From NCBI GenBank assembly GCA_966211965.1, contig CBIHON010000006.1:1-64000 (forward strand): a DNA stretch of 64,000 nt, in the 5' to 3' direction. Below the pieces are notes generated by a model. That model had not been told where the DNA came from. It was given only the letters and a program-made list of their open reading frames with translations, and did not search any database. A program made the position numbers and the translations under genes. Each line of letters begins with the position of its first letter. Within the stretch, counting starts at the first letter, position 1. Below, one piece after another: positions 40,965 to 50,265 of the stretch. The DNA is from CBIHON01 sp966211965. Its GTDB lineage: Bacteria; Pseudomonadota; Gammaproteobacteria; Burkholderiales; Burkholderiaceae_D.

Positions 40965-43900
40965 ATGACGATCCTATCAGGCGACATCAAGCTGCTCGCC
41001 TCCGAACGCCTGCTCGACACGCCCGATGGCGGTGGCCGCATGACCGGCCACGTCGTCGTCGACGGGCAGTCGAACAACCTGTTTCCCGACATCTCGGAAC
41101 TCGACCGTACTTACGGTCGGGTGTCTTTGCGCAAGTCCTATGTCGGCGTATTAACCGATTCGACCGACTCCTACTACGGCGCGCATGCGATCGTAGCGGA
41201 TGCACCGGACGATCCGCGAGTGTCGGTCACGTTATTCACGACCCGGTCCTGGACTGACCGGCGCGACGCCGCCAAGGATCGCATCGAACGCTATCTGGCG
41301 CGCGGCGTGAAATGGCCCGGCCAATTGCTCGAGCGTCAGCTCACCGGCCAGCGCGCCATTTCCTTGTTGTTGAAACCGGCTGATCCGCTGCCGCGCGTGG
41401 GACAGGCGCTGGTACTGGTGCAGGATGAAACCAAGCCGACCGAGTACGAGCAGTACGTGCGCATCACCCGCATCACTACCGTCGAGCGCGAATTCACCGT
41501 CAACGACGGCAGCGGCGTCGTCAAATTCACCGGCATGGTGGCCACCTGCGAGATTTCCGACCCGCTGCGTCATGATTTCGAGGGGCCGCCGCCATCCAGC
41601 CGCGACGACATTACGACCAAAGCAGTAGTGCGTGACACCGTGGTCGCCAATGCCGCTGTGTATTACGGCATCGCGCCGACGGTGATCGACACGCAAATTG
41701 GCGACGTGCGGGTGCAGGTACCCAGCCTGTTCGGCCAATTGGTGCCGTCCGCGCAATCGGAGACACCACTGGTCGATCTGAATGCCGCCGGTCAAACGGT
41801 GCCCTTGCTTGAAAGCGGCAATGGCGTGCTGACCTACACTACAGTCGGGCAAGTCAGTAGTGGCAAGAATCTTTTTCTCGGCAATGGCTGCGTACCGGGC
41901 AGTCTACGCATCAATGGCGCGGGGTATGAATTCGTCGATGCGGCTGGAGAATTGAAGTCCGGCGCGAACGTGATCGGCACCGTCGATTATGCCCGTGGCC
42001 TGGTCGCCTTCAAGAATGGCACGCCAGGGTTTTCCGGTGGATTCCAGGTGAGCTTCCGACCTGCCGGCGCGCCGCTCCGGGTGGCGGATACTGCTGCGAT
42101 TGCCATCTCGCAAGAGAACCGGGGCTATGCCTACACGATCACACTGTCGCCGCCGCCCAAACCGGGCGCATTGATCGTATCCTTCATGGCGCAGGGCAAA
42201 TGGTATGACTTGCGCGACCGGGGCGATGGCGCGATCCGGGGTACCGATTCCTCGTTCGGCGCAGGGACACTGGACTTTGTGACCGGCTCGATCATCCTTA
42301 CCACCGGCGCACTGCCCGATGCCAACACGGCGATCTTGTTCACCTGGGGCACCGGAGCCAGCTACTTCAACCGTGTGACCACGCCAGTCACGCCGCCGAC
42401 CGTTCGCCATACGGTTGAGCATCCCGGCATCGTGCCCGGATCGGTATTGATTTCTTGGACGGACGGCACCAACAGCCATCTCGCCACCGACAACGGCCAC
42501 GGTGCGATCGCCGGCGATGCGGTGGGCACAGTGCGCTACGCGCGCGGTGAACTGGTGTTCCGCCCCAATGTACTGCCCGCGGGCGGCGCGTCATTCTCCA
42601 TCGATTACGAGTGGGGGCCGCCGCAGGAGGTGAATTTCCCGCATCCGCTGCGCAACGGCGACGGCACCATCACAGTGACCTTGCCGCAAACCGATATCCG
42701 GCCCAACACGGTCGAACTGGAATTCAACCTGCTGATCGAGGATTACCAGGCGGCCTATTCGACCACCTCCGAGTTCATCCCGGCGCCGGGACGCCGTGTC
42801 GACCCGATCAAGATTGTGCATGACCAGGGCGCTGGCCATTTCGATGGCGCGGTATCCGGCGCCATCGATTACGTCACGGGAACGATCACGTTCCGCCCCG
42901 AGACGACCGTGCAGATTCCCAAGCCGGTGTATGTCAACAAGCTGCTCGGAGAACAGCGCAGCGTCACGACCCAAGGCACGAGCATCGTTCGTACTTACCG
43001 CTATCTGTTCGACCATTGGGAATACATTCCGGCTGGCGCGTTGATGCCTTATGACGAATCCGGCTATGTCAAGGTGCGCTACCGTGCGGTCGATACGCCC
43101 AACAGCGCCACCGAAACCGTCACGCTCGCCCAGTTGGAAATCGATCTGACGGATCGCTATGCCGAGCGCATTGTGCCGGGCAGCATCCGCTTCGCATTGG
43201 GCAACAAGGTCTACGTCGACCGGCTCGGCAACCTGGTCACCGATATCGACGCCAACACCGGTGCGGGAACGCAGGCTGGCACCATCGATTACGCGTCGGG
43301 CTGTGCTCTGCTGACCGTCTGGCAACCCGGGGCGGTCAACGCAGTATCGATGCTGTCGCTGTTGACCGAACTCGGCAGCCAGCCAGTCGACGAGGTCACC
43401 TTCCGCGTGCCCGCCGCGCCGGTGAGGCCGCGCAGCTTGCAACTCCGGGCAAGCACGCTGACTGGCGACCAGATCACCGCCACAGCCAATTCGGACGGCA
43501 CGATTATCACTGGCGCGATGCTGGGCAGCATCGACTATCAAACCGGCGTGGTGCGCGTGCGCTTCGGACAGATCGTGGCGGCACAAGGAAACGAGAATCA
43601 AGTCTGGTACAGCGCCGATGCCGTTGAAAACGGCCAGATCTTCAAGCCTCTGCCGGTGTTGGCCGACACCATCCGTTTCAACGCGGTGGCTTACACCTAC
43701 CTGCCGCTGTCCGCCGATGTGCTCGGCCTCGATCCGGTGCGCTTGCCACTCGACGGACAGGTGCCGATCTATCGCCCGGGCGACGTGGCCGTGGTGCATC
43801 ACACCGCATCGACGCCATTCCCGAGCAACGTCACGGCGGGTGCCACGTTGGATGTCGGACGCGTGCGCCTGTCGTCGCTGCGTGTGCTGGACGCCGATGG

Positions 43901-44579
43901 CAAAGTGGTGCCAGCGGATCGCTATACCGTTGATCTCGATGCGGGCACAGTAACGCTCAAGGCACCGCTCAATCTCGCCGGCTTCGTAGAGCCACTGCGA
44001 GCCGAGCATCGTATCGAAGACATGGGGTTGATCTCGGATACGCAGATCAATGGCGTGTTGACGCTCACGCGCCCGCTGACACACGACTACCCGGCTGGCG
44101 AATCGCGCGTGTCCTCCGCGTTGATTATTGGCGATCTGCAAGCGCGAGCGCACACGATGTTTGCCCAGCAGACCTGGACCGGCGAATGGCTGGACAACCG
44201 CATCGGCGCCAATACCACGGCGCAGTACAACACCACGGTGTATCCAATCACAGTGACGAACCGGGGCGCGATCGAGGAGCGCTGGGCGCTGATCTTCACC
44301 AATACCAACGAATTTCGTGTCATCGGCGAATCGGTCGGCCAGATCGCGATTGGCAACACCGCCGCCGATCTCGCGCCCATCAATCCGGAGACGCATGCGC
44401 CGTATTTCGCGTTGCAGGCGGCAGGCTGGGGTTCCGGTTGGGCCGCCGGCAACGTGCTGCGCTTCAACACGGCTGCCGCCAACTTTCCGATCTGGGTCGC
44501 CCGCACTGTGCTGCAAGGGCCGGCGACGCAGACCAATGATTCCTTCCAAATTCAGATTCGCGGGGACATTGATCGGTAA
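40965..44579 (+). CDS. Large tail-tip/baseplate protein with repeated strand motifs
   Basis: A 1204-residue beta-rich protein. After an N-terminal SGDIKLLASERLLDTPDGGGRMTG motif, known from tail proteins of related Pseudomonas and betaproteobacterial phages, a G-[TSA]-[IVL]-[DR]-[YF]-x2-G motif recurs near residues 339, 434, 521, 631, 771 and 853, suggesting repeated beta modules. No enzyme motif is visible. It lies between the two antisense cargo genes, 24 bases from the first. Confidence 0.8.
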   Translation: MTILSGDIKLLASERLLDTPDGGGRMTGHVVVDGQSNNLFPDISELDRTYGRVSLRKSYVGVLTDSTDSYYGAHAIVADAPDDPRVSVTLFTTRSWTDRRDAAKDRIERYLARGVKWPGQLLERQLTGQRAISLLLKPADPLPRVGQALVLVQDETKPTEYEQYVRITRITTVEREFTVNDGSGVVKFTGMVATCEISDPLRHDFEGPPPSSRDDITTKAVVRDTVVANAAVYYGIAPTVIDTQIGDVRVQVPSLFGQLVPSAQSETPLVDLNAAGQTVPLLESGNGVLTYTTVGQVSSGKNLFLGNGCVPGSLRINGAGYEFVDAAGELKSGANVIGTVDYARGLVAFKNGTPGFSGGFQVSFRPAGAPLRVADTAAIAISQENRGYAYTITLSPPPKPGALIVSFMAQGKWYDLRDRGDGAIRGTDSSFGAGTLDFVTGSIILTTGALPDANTAILFTWGTGASYFNRVTTPVTPPTVRHTVEHPGIVPGSVLISWTDGTNSHLATDNGHGAIAGDAVGTVRYARGELVFRPNVLPAGGASFSIDYEWGPPQEVNFPHPLRNGDGTITVTLPQTDIRPNTVELEFNLLIEDYQAAYSTTSEFIPAPGRRVDPIKIVHDQGAGHFDGAVSGAIDYVTGTITFRPETTVQIPKPVYVNKLLGEQRSVTTQGTSIVRTYRYLFDHWEYIPAGALMPYDESGYVKVRYRAVDTPNSATETVTLAQLEIDLTDRYAERIVPGSIRFALGNKVYVDRLGNLVTDIDANTGAGTQAGTIDYASGCALLTVWQPGAVNAVSMLSLLTELGSQPVDEVTFRVPAAPVRPRSLQLRASTLTGDQITATANSDGTIITGAMLGSIDYQTGVVRVRFGQIVAAQGNENQVWYSADAVENGQIFKPLPVLADTIRFNAVAYTYLPLSADVLGLDPVRLPLDGQVPIYRPGDVAVVHHTASTPFPSNVTAGATLDVGRVRLSSLRVLDADGKVVPADRYTVDLDAGTVTLKAPLNLAGFVEPLRAEHRIEDMGLISDTQINGVLTLTRPLTHDYPAGESRVSSALIIGDLQARAHTMFAQQTWTGEWLDNRIGANTTAQYNTTVYPITVTNRGAIEERWALIFTNTNEFRVIGESVGQIAIGNTAADLAPINPETHAPYFALQAAGWGSGWAAGNVLRFNTAAANFPIWVARTVLQGPATQTNDSFQIQIRGDIDR

Positions 44580-44585
44580 TGCCAT

Positions 44586-44885
44586 CTAGGAATTTTCAAA
44601 GCGCGCTTCATAGTCCCGATCTTCTTGGGATGCCACATCAAGAATTTCACGCAAAGTACTGCGATCGGTGTCGACTACACACATGCACCAGTTGGGACTA
44701 TTTGTTTCGCCAAGCAGTACGGGGATTTGTTGCGCTTCAAGCAGGTTGCATATCTTACGGGCAATTTCGCGTTGACGTGTGCGCGTAGATACGAAAACGA
44801 CAAATCCATCTATTCGAACCCGTTGAGCGAGTTTTTCCGCATCAAGGTGAAAGCGACCTCCTTCCCGATAAATACGAATTGCCAT
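44586..44885 (-). CDS. Second antisense small gene within the tail operon
   Basis: A 99-residue protein read against the tail genes. GGGAGGAG lies 5 bases before ATG 44885, a near-perfect ribosome site that argues the gene is real. The sequence has an AIRIYREGGRFHLDAEKLA strand-helix start, a GFVVFVSTRTRQREIARKICNLLE segment, and an acidic helical end. I do not recognise it. It fills the gap between two tail genes almost exactly (6 and 24 bases left). Confidence 0.7.
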   Translation of the reverse strand: MAIRIYREGGRFHLDAEKLAQRVRIDGFVVFVSTRTRQREIARKICNLLEAQQIPVLLGETNSPNWCMCVVDTDRSTLREILDVASQEDRDYEARFENS

Positions 44886-44909
44886 ACCACTCCTCCCTGA
44901 AAGTAAACA

Positions 44910-46082
44910 ATGACGAGTACGATCAAATGGTATCAATCCAACCAGAACGGCGCACCGCAAATCACCGGCCAGGCCGGATCGTTGATCGCGGTACTGAATG
45001 CCTGCCTGCTCAACGGCTTCAACCTGCGCACGCTGACGACAATTACACGCGATGGTAATGTCGCGACCGTCACAGCCGATGCCGGTCACGGCTTTCGTGA
45101 AACGGATATCGCGCTGATCGCGGGCGCGAATGAGGCAGCGTACAACGGCGAGAAGCGCATCCGCAATGTCACGACCAATAGTTTCCAATTCGACGTGACG
45201 GGTGACCCCGCGACGCCAGCGACCGGCGCGCTCACCGCCAAGATCGCGCCGCTGGATTGGGAATCGCCCTTTACCGGCGCAAACAAGGCAGTGTATCGCT
45301 CGAAAGATGTCACCAGCAACCGGCTATTCCTGCGCATCGACGACACTTCTCTAGCAGGTGACGGCAACTATGGTCGTGGTCCACGCACGGCGATTGCGCA
45401 GATGTGGGAGACACTCAATGATATCGACAATGGCACCGGCAAATCCGAAACGCTGTGGCGCAAGGCGCATAACGAAAGCGTGACGGCGCGGCCATGGGTG
45501 TTGGTCGGCGATTCGAAGCGCTTCTGGATCGCCATCAACTGGAGTGAGAGTTATCCGAACCGTTATGTGCCGCATTTCTTTGGCGATATTGCCTCGTTCA
45601 AGCCCGGCGACGCCTATGGCTCCCTGATCGCCGGTTATTACGACTTCATTTATAACTGGGGCGATCCGGCATCCAACGAGGTGCTCGATTACGTTTACTC
45701 GGTCGGCACCGCCGTCGGCAATACCGGCATCTGGCTCGCCCGCGGCTATTCGCAACTGGGTGGACGCATCAATGCGCAGTGGGTCAGCGCGCCAGCCGCC
45801 AACGGCGGTATCGGCATGGGTTGGACTGGATTACCTTATCCGAATCCCGCCGACAACGGCATTTACGTGATGCCGCTGATGGTGCAGGAACAAACCGGTC
45901 CTTCGCTGCGGGGACGCCTGCCGGGCCTGCTGTGCCCGCTGCATCCGATCCCGGCATCGGAGCCGTTGAAATACGAAGGATTCGTGATCGACGGCACGAC
46001 CCGCAGCATCCTCCTGATCAACGCGGCGTATGCCAGCGGCAATACGAAGATCGCGTTCGACCTGACCGGGCCGTGGGATTGA
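44910..46082 (+). CDS. Phage tail protein
   Basis: The 390-residue protein is aromatic- and Gly-rich, with an N-terminal TIKWYQSNQNGAPQITGQAGSLIAVLNACL and many strand-like stretches (RPWVLVGDSKRFWIAINW, IIYNWG-type turns). It resembles tail or fibre proteins from phages with the same tail-tip set. Function is structural by context; no ligand domain is identified. Confidence 0.76.
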   Translation: MTSTIKWYQSNQNGAPQITGQAGSLIAVLNACLLNGFNLRTLTTITRDGNVATVTADAGHGFRETDIALIAGANEAAYNGEKRIRNVTTNSFQFDVTGDPATPATGALTAKIAPLDWESPFTGANKAVYRSKDVTSNRLFLRIDDTSLAGDGNYGRGPRTAIAQMWETLNDIDNGTGKSETLWRKAHNESVTARPWVLVGDSKRFWIAINWSESYPNRYVPHFFGDIASFKPGDAYGSLIAGYYDFIYNWGDPASNEVLDYVYSVGTAVGNTGIWLARGYSQLGGRINAQWVSAPAANGGIGMGWTGLPYPNPADNGIYVMPLMVQEQTGPSLRGRLPGLLCPLHPIPASEPLKYEGFVIDGTTRSILLINAAYASGNTKIAFDLTGPWD

Positions 46083-46085
46083 ATC

Positions 46086-46952
46086 ATGACGGCTCATGCC
46101 TGGTGGCGGATTCTGATCACCGCTAACAATAGTGATGCCTACTGTGCGCTCGGCGAGATCGAGATGCGTGCCGCCCCCGGCGGGGTTGACCAATGCGTCG
46201 GCGGCAGTGCCATTGCGTCGAGCAGTTTCGCGGGCGATTGGGGGCCGGACAATTGCTTCGACGATGTGCTGGGCGGCGGTCAAGGACCATCATGGTCATC
46301 CGCTTCAGGGGCAAGCTTTCCGCATTGGATTGGCTATCACTTTCCAGCCGCCGTCGAGGTGGCCGAAGTCCTGCTGGCGTTTCCAACGACAGGCGATGGA
46401 GGTGTGCGTGTTGCGCAGTCGCCGAAGGACTTCGCGATTCAATGGAGTAATGACGGTACTGCCTGGACGACAGCGTACGCTTTTACTGGCATCAATGCGA
46501 TGGCGTTCGGAGAAACGCGCCTCTATTCTCTGACCACGCCGCAACCCCATGCGGTGCGTCGATTCTCCCGTCTCGCCCCAGGGGCGTTCGCCGGCGCACC
46601 AAGCACACATGTCTTGCACAACCTGATTCACCACAGTCAGTTGCCGCCCGAAGGCGTCAGCCCCGGCCGTAACGGTGAAACTCCAACATCGCGCCCACGC
46701 GACTTCTGGGGCGACGGACGTATTGAGGGCAAGATCAGTATCGAAGGCACGCCGGCCTCGCGCAAGGTACGGCTGTTCGATGTGCTGACCGGCCTGTTGA
46801 TCGCCGAAACGTGGTCGCGCAAGGACGGCCATTACCGCTTCGACTTCCTCGATCCGACGCGCGAGTACTTCGTGCTCGCGCACGACTATGTGCGCCAATT
46901 CAACGCAGTGATCGCCGATTGGGTCAAGCCGGAATCGACGATATATCCATGA
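46086..46952 (+). CDS. Tail protein with discoidin-like (F5/8 type C) domain
   Basis: Residues 1-150 look like a discoidin/galactose-binding beta sandwich (WRILITANNSDAYCALGEIEMR, CFDDVLGGGQGPSWSS, FAIQWSNDGTAWTTAYAF). The C-terminal 80 residues have a carboxypeptidase-regulatory-like fold (GKISIEGTPASRKVRLFDVLTGLLIAETWSRKDGHYRF). It may bind carbohydrate on the host surface. It starts 3 bases after the previous gene. Confidence 0.74.
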   Translation: MTAHAWWRILITANNSDAYCALGEIEMRAAPGGVDQCVGGSAIASSSFAGDWGPDNCFDDVLGGGQGPSWSSASGASFPHWIGYHFPAAVEVAEVLLAFPTTGDGGVRVAQSPKDFAIQWSNDGTAWTTAYAFTGINAMAFGETRLYSLTTPQPHAVRRFSRLAPGAFAGAPSTHVLHNLIHHSQLPPEGVSPGRNGETPTSRPRDFWGDGRIEGKISIEGTPASRKVRLFDVLTGLLIAETWSRKDGHYRFDFLDPTREYFVLAHDYVRQFNAVIADWVKPESTIYP

Positions 46953-47347
46953 TCACGCTCTCCATTCCGGTAAAAAACAGCCGGCTGGCCGTAATCGGCA
47001 ATGCGCTGGACGCGGCGGTCGCCGGCGGCGTGCTGCGCATCTATTCGGCTCCTCGTCCTGCCATTGGCGAAGAACTGACCGAACAAATCCTGCTGGTCGA
47101 AATCCGCCTGCCGAAGCCTTCGGTCTGGAGTCTCGATGCAGGAAAACTGATCTTCGCGCCGATCGGCGAAGCGCTGTGCCGACGATCCGGCAATGCGGCC
47201 TGGGCACGGCTCGCCGACGGCGACGATCATTGGGTCGCGGATCTGGACGTCGGTTTGGCTGGCAGCGGCGCGGAAGTGGAATTGTCGAAAATTGTCCTAT
47301 TCGCGGGCGGCGCAGTGAATGTACAACTGGCGGAAATCAGCGAGTGA
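46949..47347 (+). CDS. Phage tail-region protein, unknown
   Basis: A 132-residue beta-rich protein starting with an ATGA overlap (ITLSIPVKNSRLAVIGNALDAA, VWSLDAGKLIFAPIGEALC). No known family. The position between discoidin-like and hub-like genes makes a tail-tip role likely. Confidence 0.7.
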   Translation: MITLSIPVKNSRLAVIGNALDAAVAGGVLRIYSAPRPAIGEELTEQILLVEIRLPKPSVWSLDAGKLIFAPIGEALCRRSGNAAWARLADGDDHWVADLDVGLAGSGAEVELSKIVLFAGGAVNVQLAEISE

Positions 47348-47353
47348 TGCGCT

Positions 47354-49195
47354 TTGAATGTCGATCTGGATTTTCGGGACACGTGGACCGCACCGGCAGG
47401 CGACACGACCGATCTCGACTTCGGGCTGCCACAGCAAACGGCGCCCGAGGCGGCGAGTGTCACAGTGCGTATCGTGTTGTCACCACCGGTTGTTCGCGTC
47501 TGGGCGGCCTACAACAACCTGGTGACACGCAAAATCGAGAATGTGAGCCATGTTGTCTGGCGACCCGCCGACTGGCAAACAGCGAGTGCACAGGATAGCT
47601 GGGGCGATACCAAACGGGATCGGGAAGCCACAGGCGTATCGTGGGAGCGAAGCGCGCGCAATGCCGAATCGGTCGCATCGATCAGCGGCGACAATGCTCT
47701 CAGCCGCGATGCGAGTCGCATGGAATGGGAAACGACCACCCCGATCGATGCGAGGACGGGCGATCACTTCGACCCGCTATGGCCGCAGCGCGATTCTATG
47801 GACCTACGGTGGTTTGATGGAGATTTTCTCTCGGATGAAGTCACCAGTCCGTTTGTCTGGCTTGTGCCTCTTCCGCATCACCAGTCGCTCTCTTGGCAGC
47901 AAAGCATACGGCTCTCCCAGCAAAGGCAGTTCACCTTCTCTCGCGGTGTCTGGTCATCGGCGCGCTGGAAACTTCCGTGGGAAATCGGGCGGCAACCTCG
48001 CCTTGGCGAGTCGCACCTGCCCGTCGATCCTCCAGTCGAACCGATACCACCGAAGGTTTACCCGAACCTCGACTTCATCTGCCGTGCAACCCGTAGTGGC
48101 TTGGCGTGGCGACCATTGTTGCCACTTGACTTCGGTCTCCATCCTTGTCCGAGCGACGGCTTCAGTGTTCCCCTCCTCAAGGTCTATTTCGTGAGTAATG
48201 TTGTCGACATCGTCCGCTTGCCCGGACGCGAAACAATCCCGGTCAAAAGCCTGCAAATCGGCATTGATGTCGATTCATGGACATGGGGCATGACAGCCAC
48301 ATTGCCCGGCAACGCGCTGCCGCTGATCGAGCCAACGTCGCAAGGACCGGTGGAGATCGAGATATCGATCAATGGCGTCACGTGGATCATGCTGATCGAG
48401 AACTATCAGATCCGGCGCGAATTTGGTTCAACCTCGCTGTCGATCAACAGTCGTTCGCGTGCGGCATGGCTAGCCGAGCCGTATGCGCCGAAGCGTTCAT
48501 TCGTGCCAAGCGTACCGTTCACTGCGCGACAGCTCGCAGACAATGAATTGACGCGCCCAGGACTCATCACTGGATTTTCTGTCGATTGGCGGATCAATGA
48601 TTGGCTGGTGCCGGCGGGCGCGGTGAGCTTCGAAGAGTCCAGTCCGATTACTGTGCTCAACCGGATCGCGGAAGCTGCTGGAGGCTTCGTTAATGCGCAT
48701 CCGACGCTGAAGCAGCTTGCTGTTCGTCCACGCTATCCAGCTGCACCATGGAATTGGTCGTCCAGCACGCCCGATGCGACGCTGCCACTCGATGTGATCA
48801 AAACGCTGAATTTGCGTTGGCAAGAGAAGCCAGCCTACAACGCTGTCTTCGTTGCAGGCGAACACGCCGGCGTCGCCGCTCGTGTGATCCGGGCCGGCAC
48901 CGCCGGCGATCTGCTCGCACCGATGGTCATCGATCCACTGATCACGCACGCCGATGCGGCGCGGGCACGTGGTATCGCGATCCTGTCCGATACCGGACGG
49001 CAGGCGCTGGTGACGCTCGAATTGCCGATGCTTCCGGCAATCGGCCTACTCAGCCCCGGCCAGATGGTGGCAGTCGGCGGAAACGGTCCGAGCAACACTT
49101 GGCGCGGATTGGTGCGCTCGACGCAAATTTCAGCGCAATGGCGTGAATCGCTGACCGTGCGGCAGACCATCGAACTCGAACGTCATTACCTGTAA
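47354..49195 (+). CDS. Tail hub-like protein
   Basis: A 613-residue protein. The C-terminal 340 residues have strands typical of phage hub proteins (VVDIVRLPGRETIPVKSLQIGIDVDSWTW, VEIEISINGVTWIMLIENY, LSINSRSRAAWLAEPYAP, SPITVLNRIAEAAGGFVN). The N-terminal 270 residues are Trp/Asp-rich and less conserved. The likely start is TTG 47354, since no in-frame ATG or GTG is nearby. It probably forms the central tip of the tail. Confidence 0.75.
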   Translation: MNVDLDFRDTWTAPAGDTTDLDFGLPQQTAPEAASVTVRIVLSPPVVRVWAAYNNLVTRKIENVSHVVWRPADWQTASAQDSWGDTKRDREATGVSWERSARNAESVASISGDNALSRDASRMEWETTTPIDARTGDHFDPLWPQRDSMDLRWFDGDFLSDEVTSPFVWLVPLPHHQSLSWQQSIRLSQQRQFTFSRGVWSSARWKLPWEIGRQPRLGESHLPVDPPVEPIPPKVYPNLDFICRATRSGLAWRPLLPLDFGLHPCPSDGFSVPLLKVYFVSNVVDIVRLPGRETIPVKSLQIGIDVDSWTWGMTATLPGNALPLIEPTSQGPVEIEISINGVTWIMLIENYQIRREFGSTSLSINSRSRAAWLAEPYAPKRSFVPSVPFTARQLADNELTRPGLITGFSVDWRINDWLVPAGAVSFEESSPITVLNRIAEAAGGFVNAHPTLKQLAVRPRYPAAPWNWSSSTPDATLPLDVIKTLNLRWQEKPAYNAVFVAGEHAGVAARVIRAGTAGDLLAPMVIDPLITHADAARARGIAILSDTGRQALVTLELPMLPAIGLLSPGQMVAVGGNGPSNTWRGLVRSTQISAQWRESLTVRQTIELERHYL

Positions 49196-49204
49196 GGAGA
49201 CGAT

Positions 49205-49441
49205 ATGCCAAACATCTGGCGACAGTTCACGGATCTGTTGCCCAACACGCCCCGCCTGATCGGCAACATCGACGTCGATCATGGCGATGGCGCCGTCACA
49301 GTGACCTTACTCGATGGCGGCACCTTGCGCGCCAAGGTCGCGAATGAAAGCAACGTCCCCCTTGGCCAGCGCGTCTTCGTGCGCGATGGCCGAATTGAAG
49401 GCCAAGCGCCCGATTTGCCGCAAGTCGATATCGAAATCTGA
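49205..49441 (+). CDS. Small tail-tip protein
   Basis: A 78-residue protein (LIGNIDVDHGDGAVTVTLLDGGTLRAKVANE, PLGQRVFVRDGRIEGQAPDLP) with a small OB- or SH3-like beta barrel pattern. AAGGAG precedes the ATG. It is the last structural gene before a terminator. Confidence 0.7.
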   Translation: MPNIWRQFTDLLPNTPRLIGNIDVDHGDGAVTVTLLDGGTLRAKVANESNVPLGQRVFVRDGRIEGQAPDLPQVDIEI

Positions 49442-49465
49442 TCAATCCTTTCATCCACCCACCAC

Positions 49466-49486
49466 CCGCCCGCGAGGCGGTTTTTT
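49466..49486 (+). terminator. Rho-independent terminator after the tail genes
   Basis: CCGCC-CGCGA-GGCGG followed by TTTTTT, 25 bases after the last tail gene. It separates structural from lysis genes. Confidence 0.82.
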
Positions 49487-49501
49487 ATTTTTGGAGGTTC
49501 C

Positions 49502-49789
49502 ATGAACGCACCTGGCGTACAAGACGGCATGATCGTGATGCCTGTTGAAGACTTTGAAAAATTGCTGGAAGAAGCCGCCGGGCGCGGCGCTAAACGCGCT
49601 TTGGCTGATGTTGGCTTGGACGGCGAGAACGCCGCGCATGACATCCGGGAATTACGTGGCCTATTGGAGGCATTCAATACCGCCAAGCATACCGCGTGGC
49701 AAACGGTAATAAAAATGGTCACAACCGGCTTCGTGCTCGCACTGGTGGCCGGCGCAATTATCAAGTTCAAGGTATTCGGAGGCACTTAA
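49502..49789 (+). CDS. DUF6127 family protein (one membrane segment, holin-like)
   Basis: The 95-residue protein has a MIVMPVEDFEKLLEEAAGRGAKRAL start, a HDIRELRGLLEAFNTAKHTAWQT helix, and a C-terminal membrane segment (MVTTGFVLALVAGAIIKF), which I recall as DUF6127. With a single membrane segment next to lysozyme it may help lysis. GGAGG precedes the ATG; the stop overlaps the next start (TAATG). Confidence 0.8.
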   Translation: MNAPGVQDGMIVMPVEDFEKLLEEAAGRGAKRALADVGLDGENAAHDIRELRGLLEAFNTAKHTAWQTVIKMVTTGFVLALVAGAIIKFKVFGGT

Positions 49790-50265
49790 TGATCGAGACA
49801 CTTCTGGGTGGCCTACTTGGGGGCGCATTCCGCCTCGCTCCCGAAATTCTCAAATGGCTGGACCGCAAGGGCGAACGCGGCCACGAACTGGCGATGCAGG
49901 ACAAGGCGCTCGAGTTCGAGAAACTACGCGGCGCACAGAAAATGGCCGAGATCAGCGCAAGCTCGGATGCTGCATGGAACGTCGGAGCCATCGAAACCTT
50001 GCGTGACGCTGTGCGTACTCAAGGCGAGAAAACCGGCGTGCGCTGGGCGGATGCCTTGTCGTGCAGTGTCCGCCCTGTCATCACCTACTGGTTCATGGCC
50101 TTATATTGTGCCGCAAAGACCGCAGCCCTCTTCGCAGCGTTGCAAGGCGGAGCTGAATGGGGAACAGCAATCGTCCACGCCTGGACTGAAGCAGATCAAG
50201 CCTTGTGGGCCGGTGTCCTCAATTTTTGGTTCCTCGGGCGCGTATTCGACCGGGTGCGACAATGA
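49789..50265 (+). CDS. Holin-like protein (GTA-type 3TM holin candidate)
   Basis: The 158-residue protein has an amphipathic N-terminus (LLGGLLGGAFRLAPEILKWLDRK), a charged helical middle, and two or three membrane segments near the C-terminus (PVITYWFMALYCAAKTAALFAAL, ALWAGVLNFWFLGRVFD). This resembles the three-TM holin family of gene transfer agents. It overlaps lysozyme by 4 bases, as lysis cassettes do. Confidence 0.75.
   Translation: MIETLLGGLLGGAFRLAPEILKWLDRKGERGHELAMQDKALEFEKLRGAQKMAEISASSDAAWNVGAIETLRDAVRTQGEKTGVRWADALSCSVRPVITYWFMALYCAAKTAALFAALQGGAEWGTAIVHAWTEADQALWAGVLNFWFLGRVFDRVRQ

Noticed and set aside
42591..44585. Very long minus-strand open frame (664 codons) opposite the large tail protein
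   Set aside because: High GC content and codon bias of the plus-strand gene leave the opposite frame open; no ribosome site, and the composition (Arg/His/Gln-rich) is typical of a shadow.
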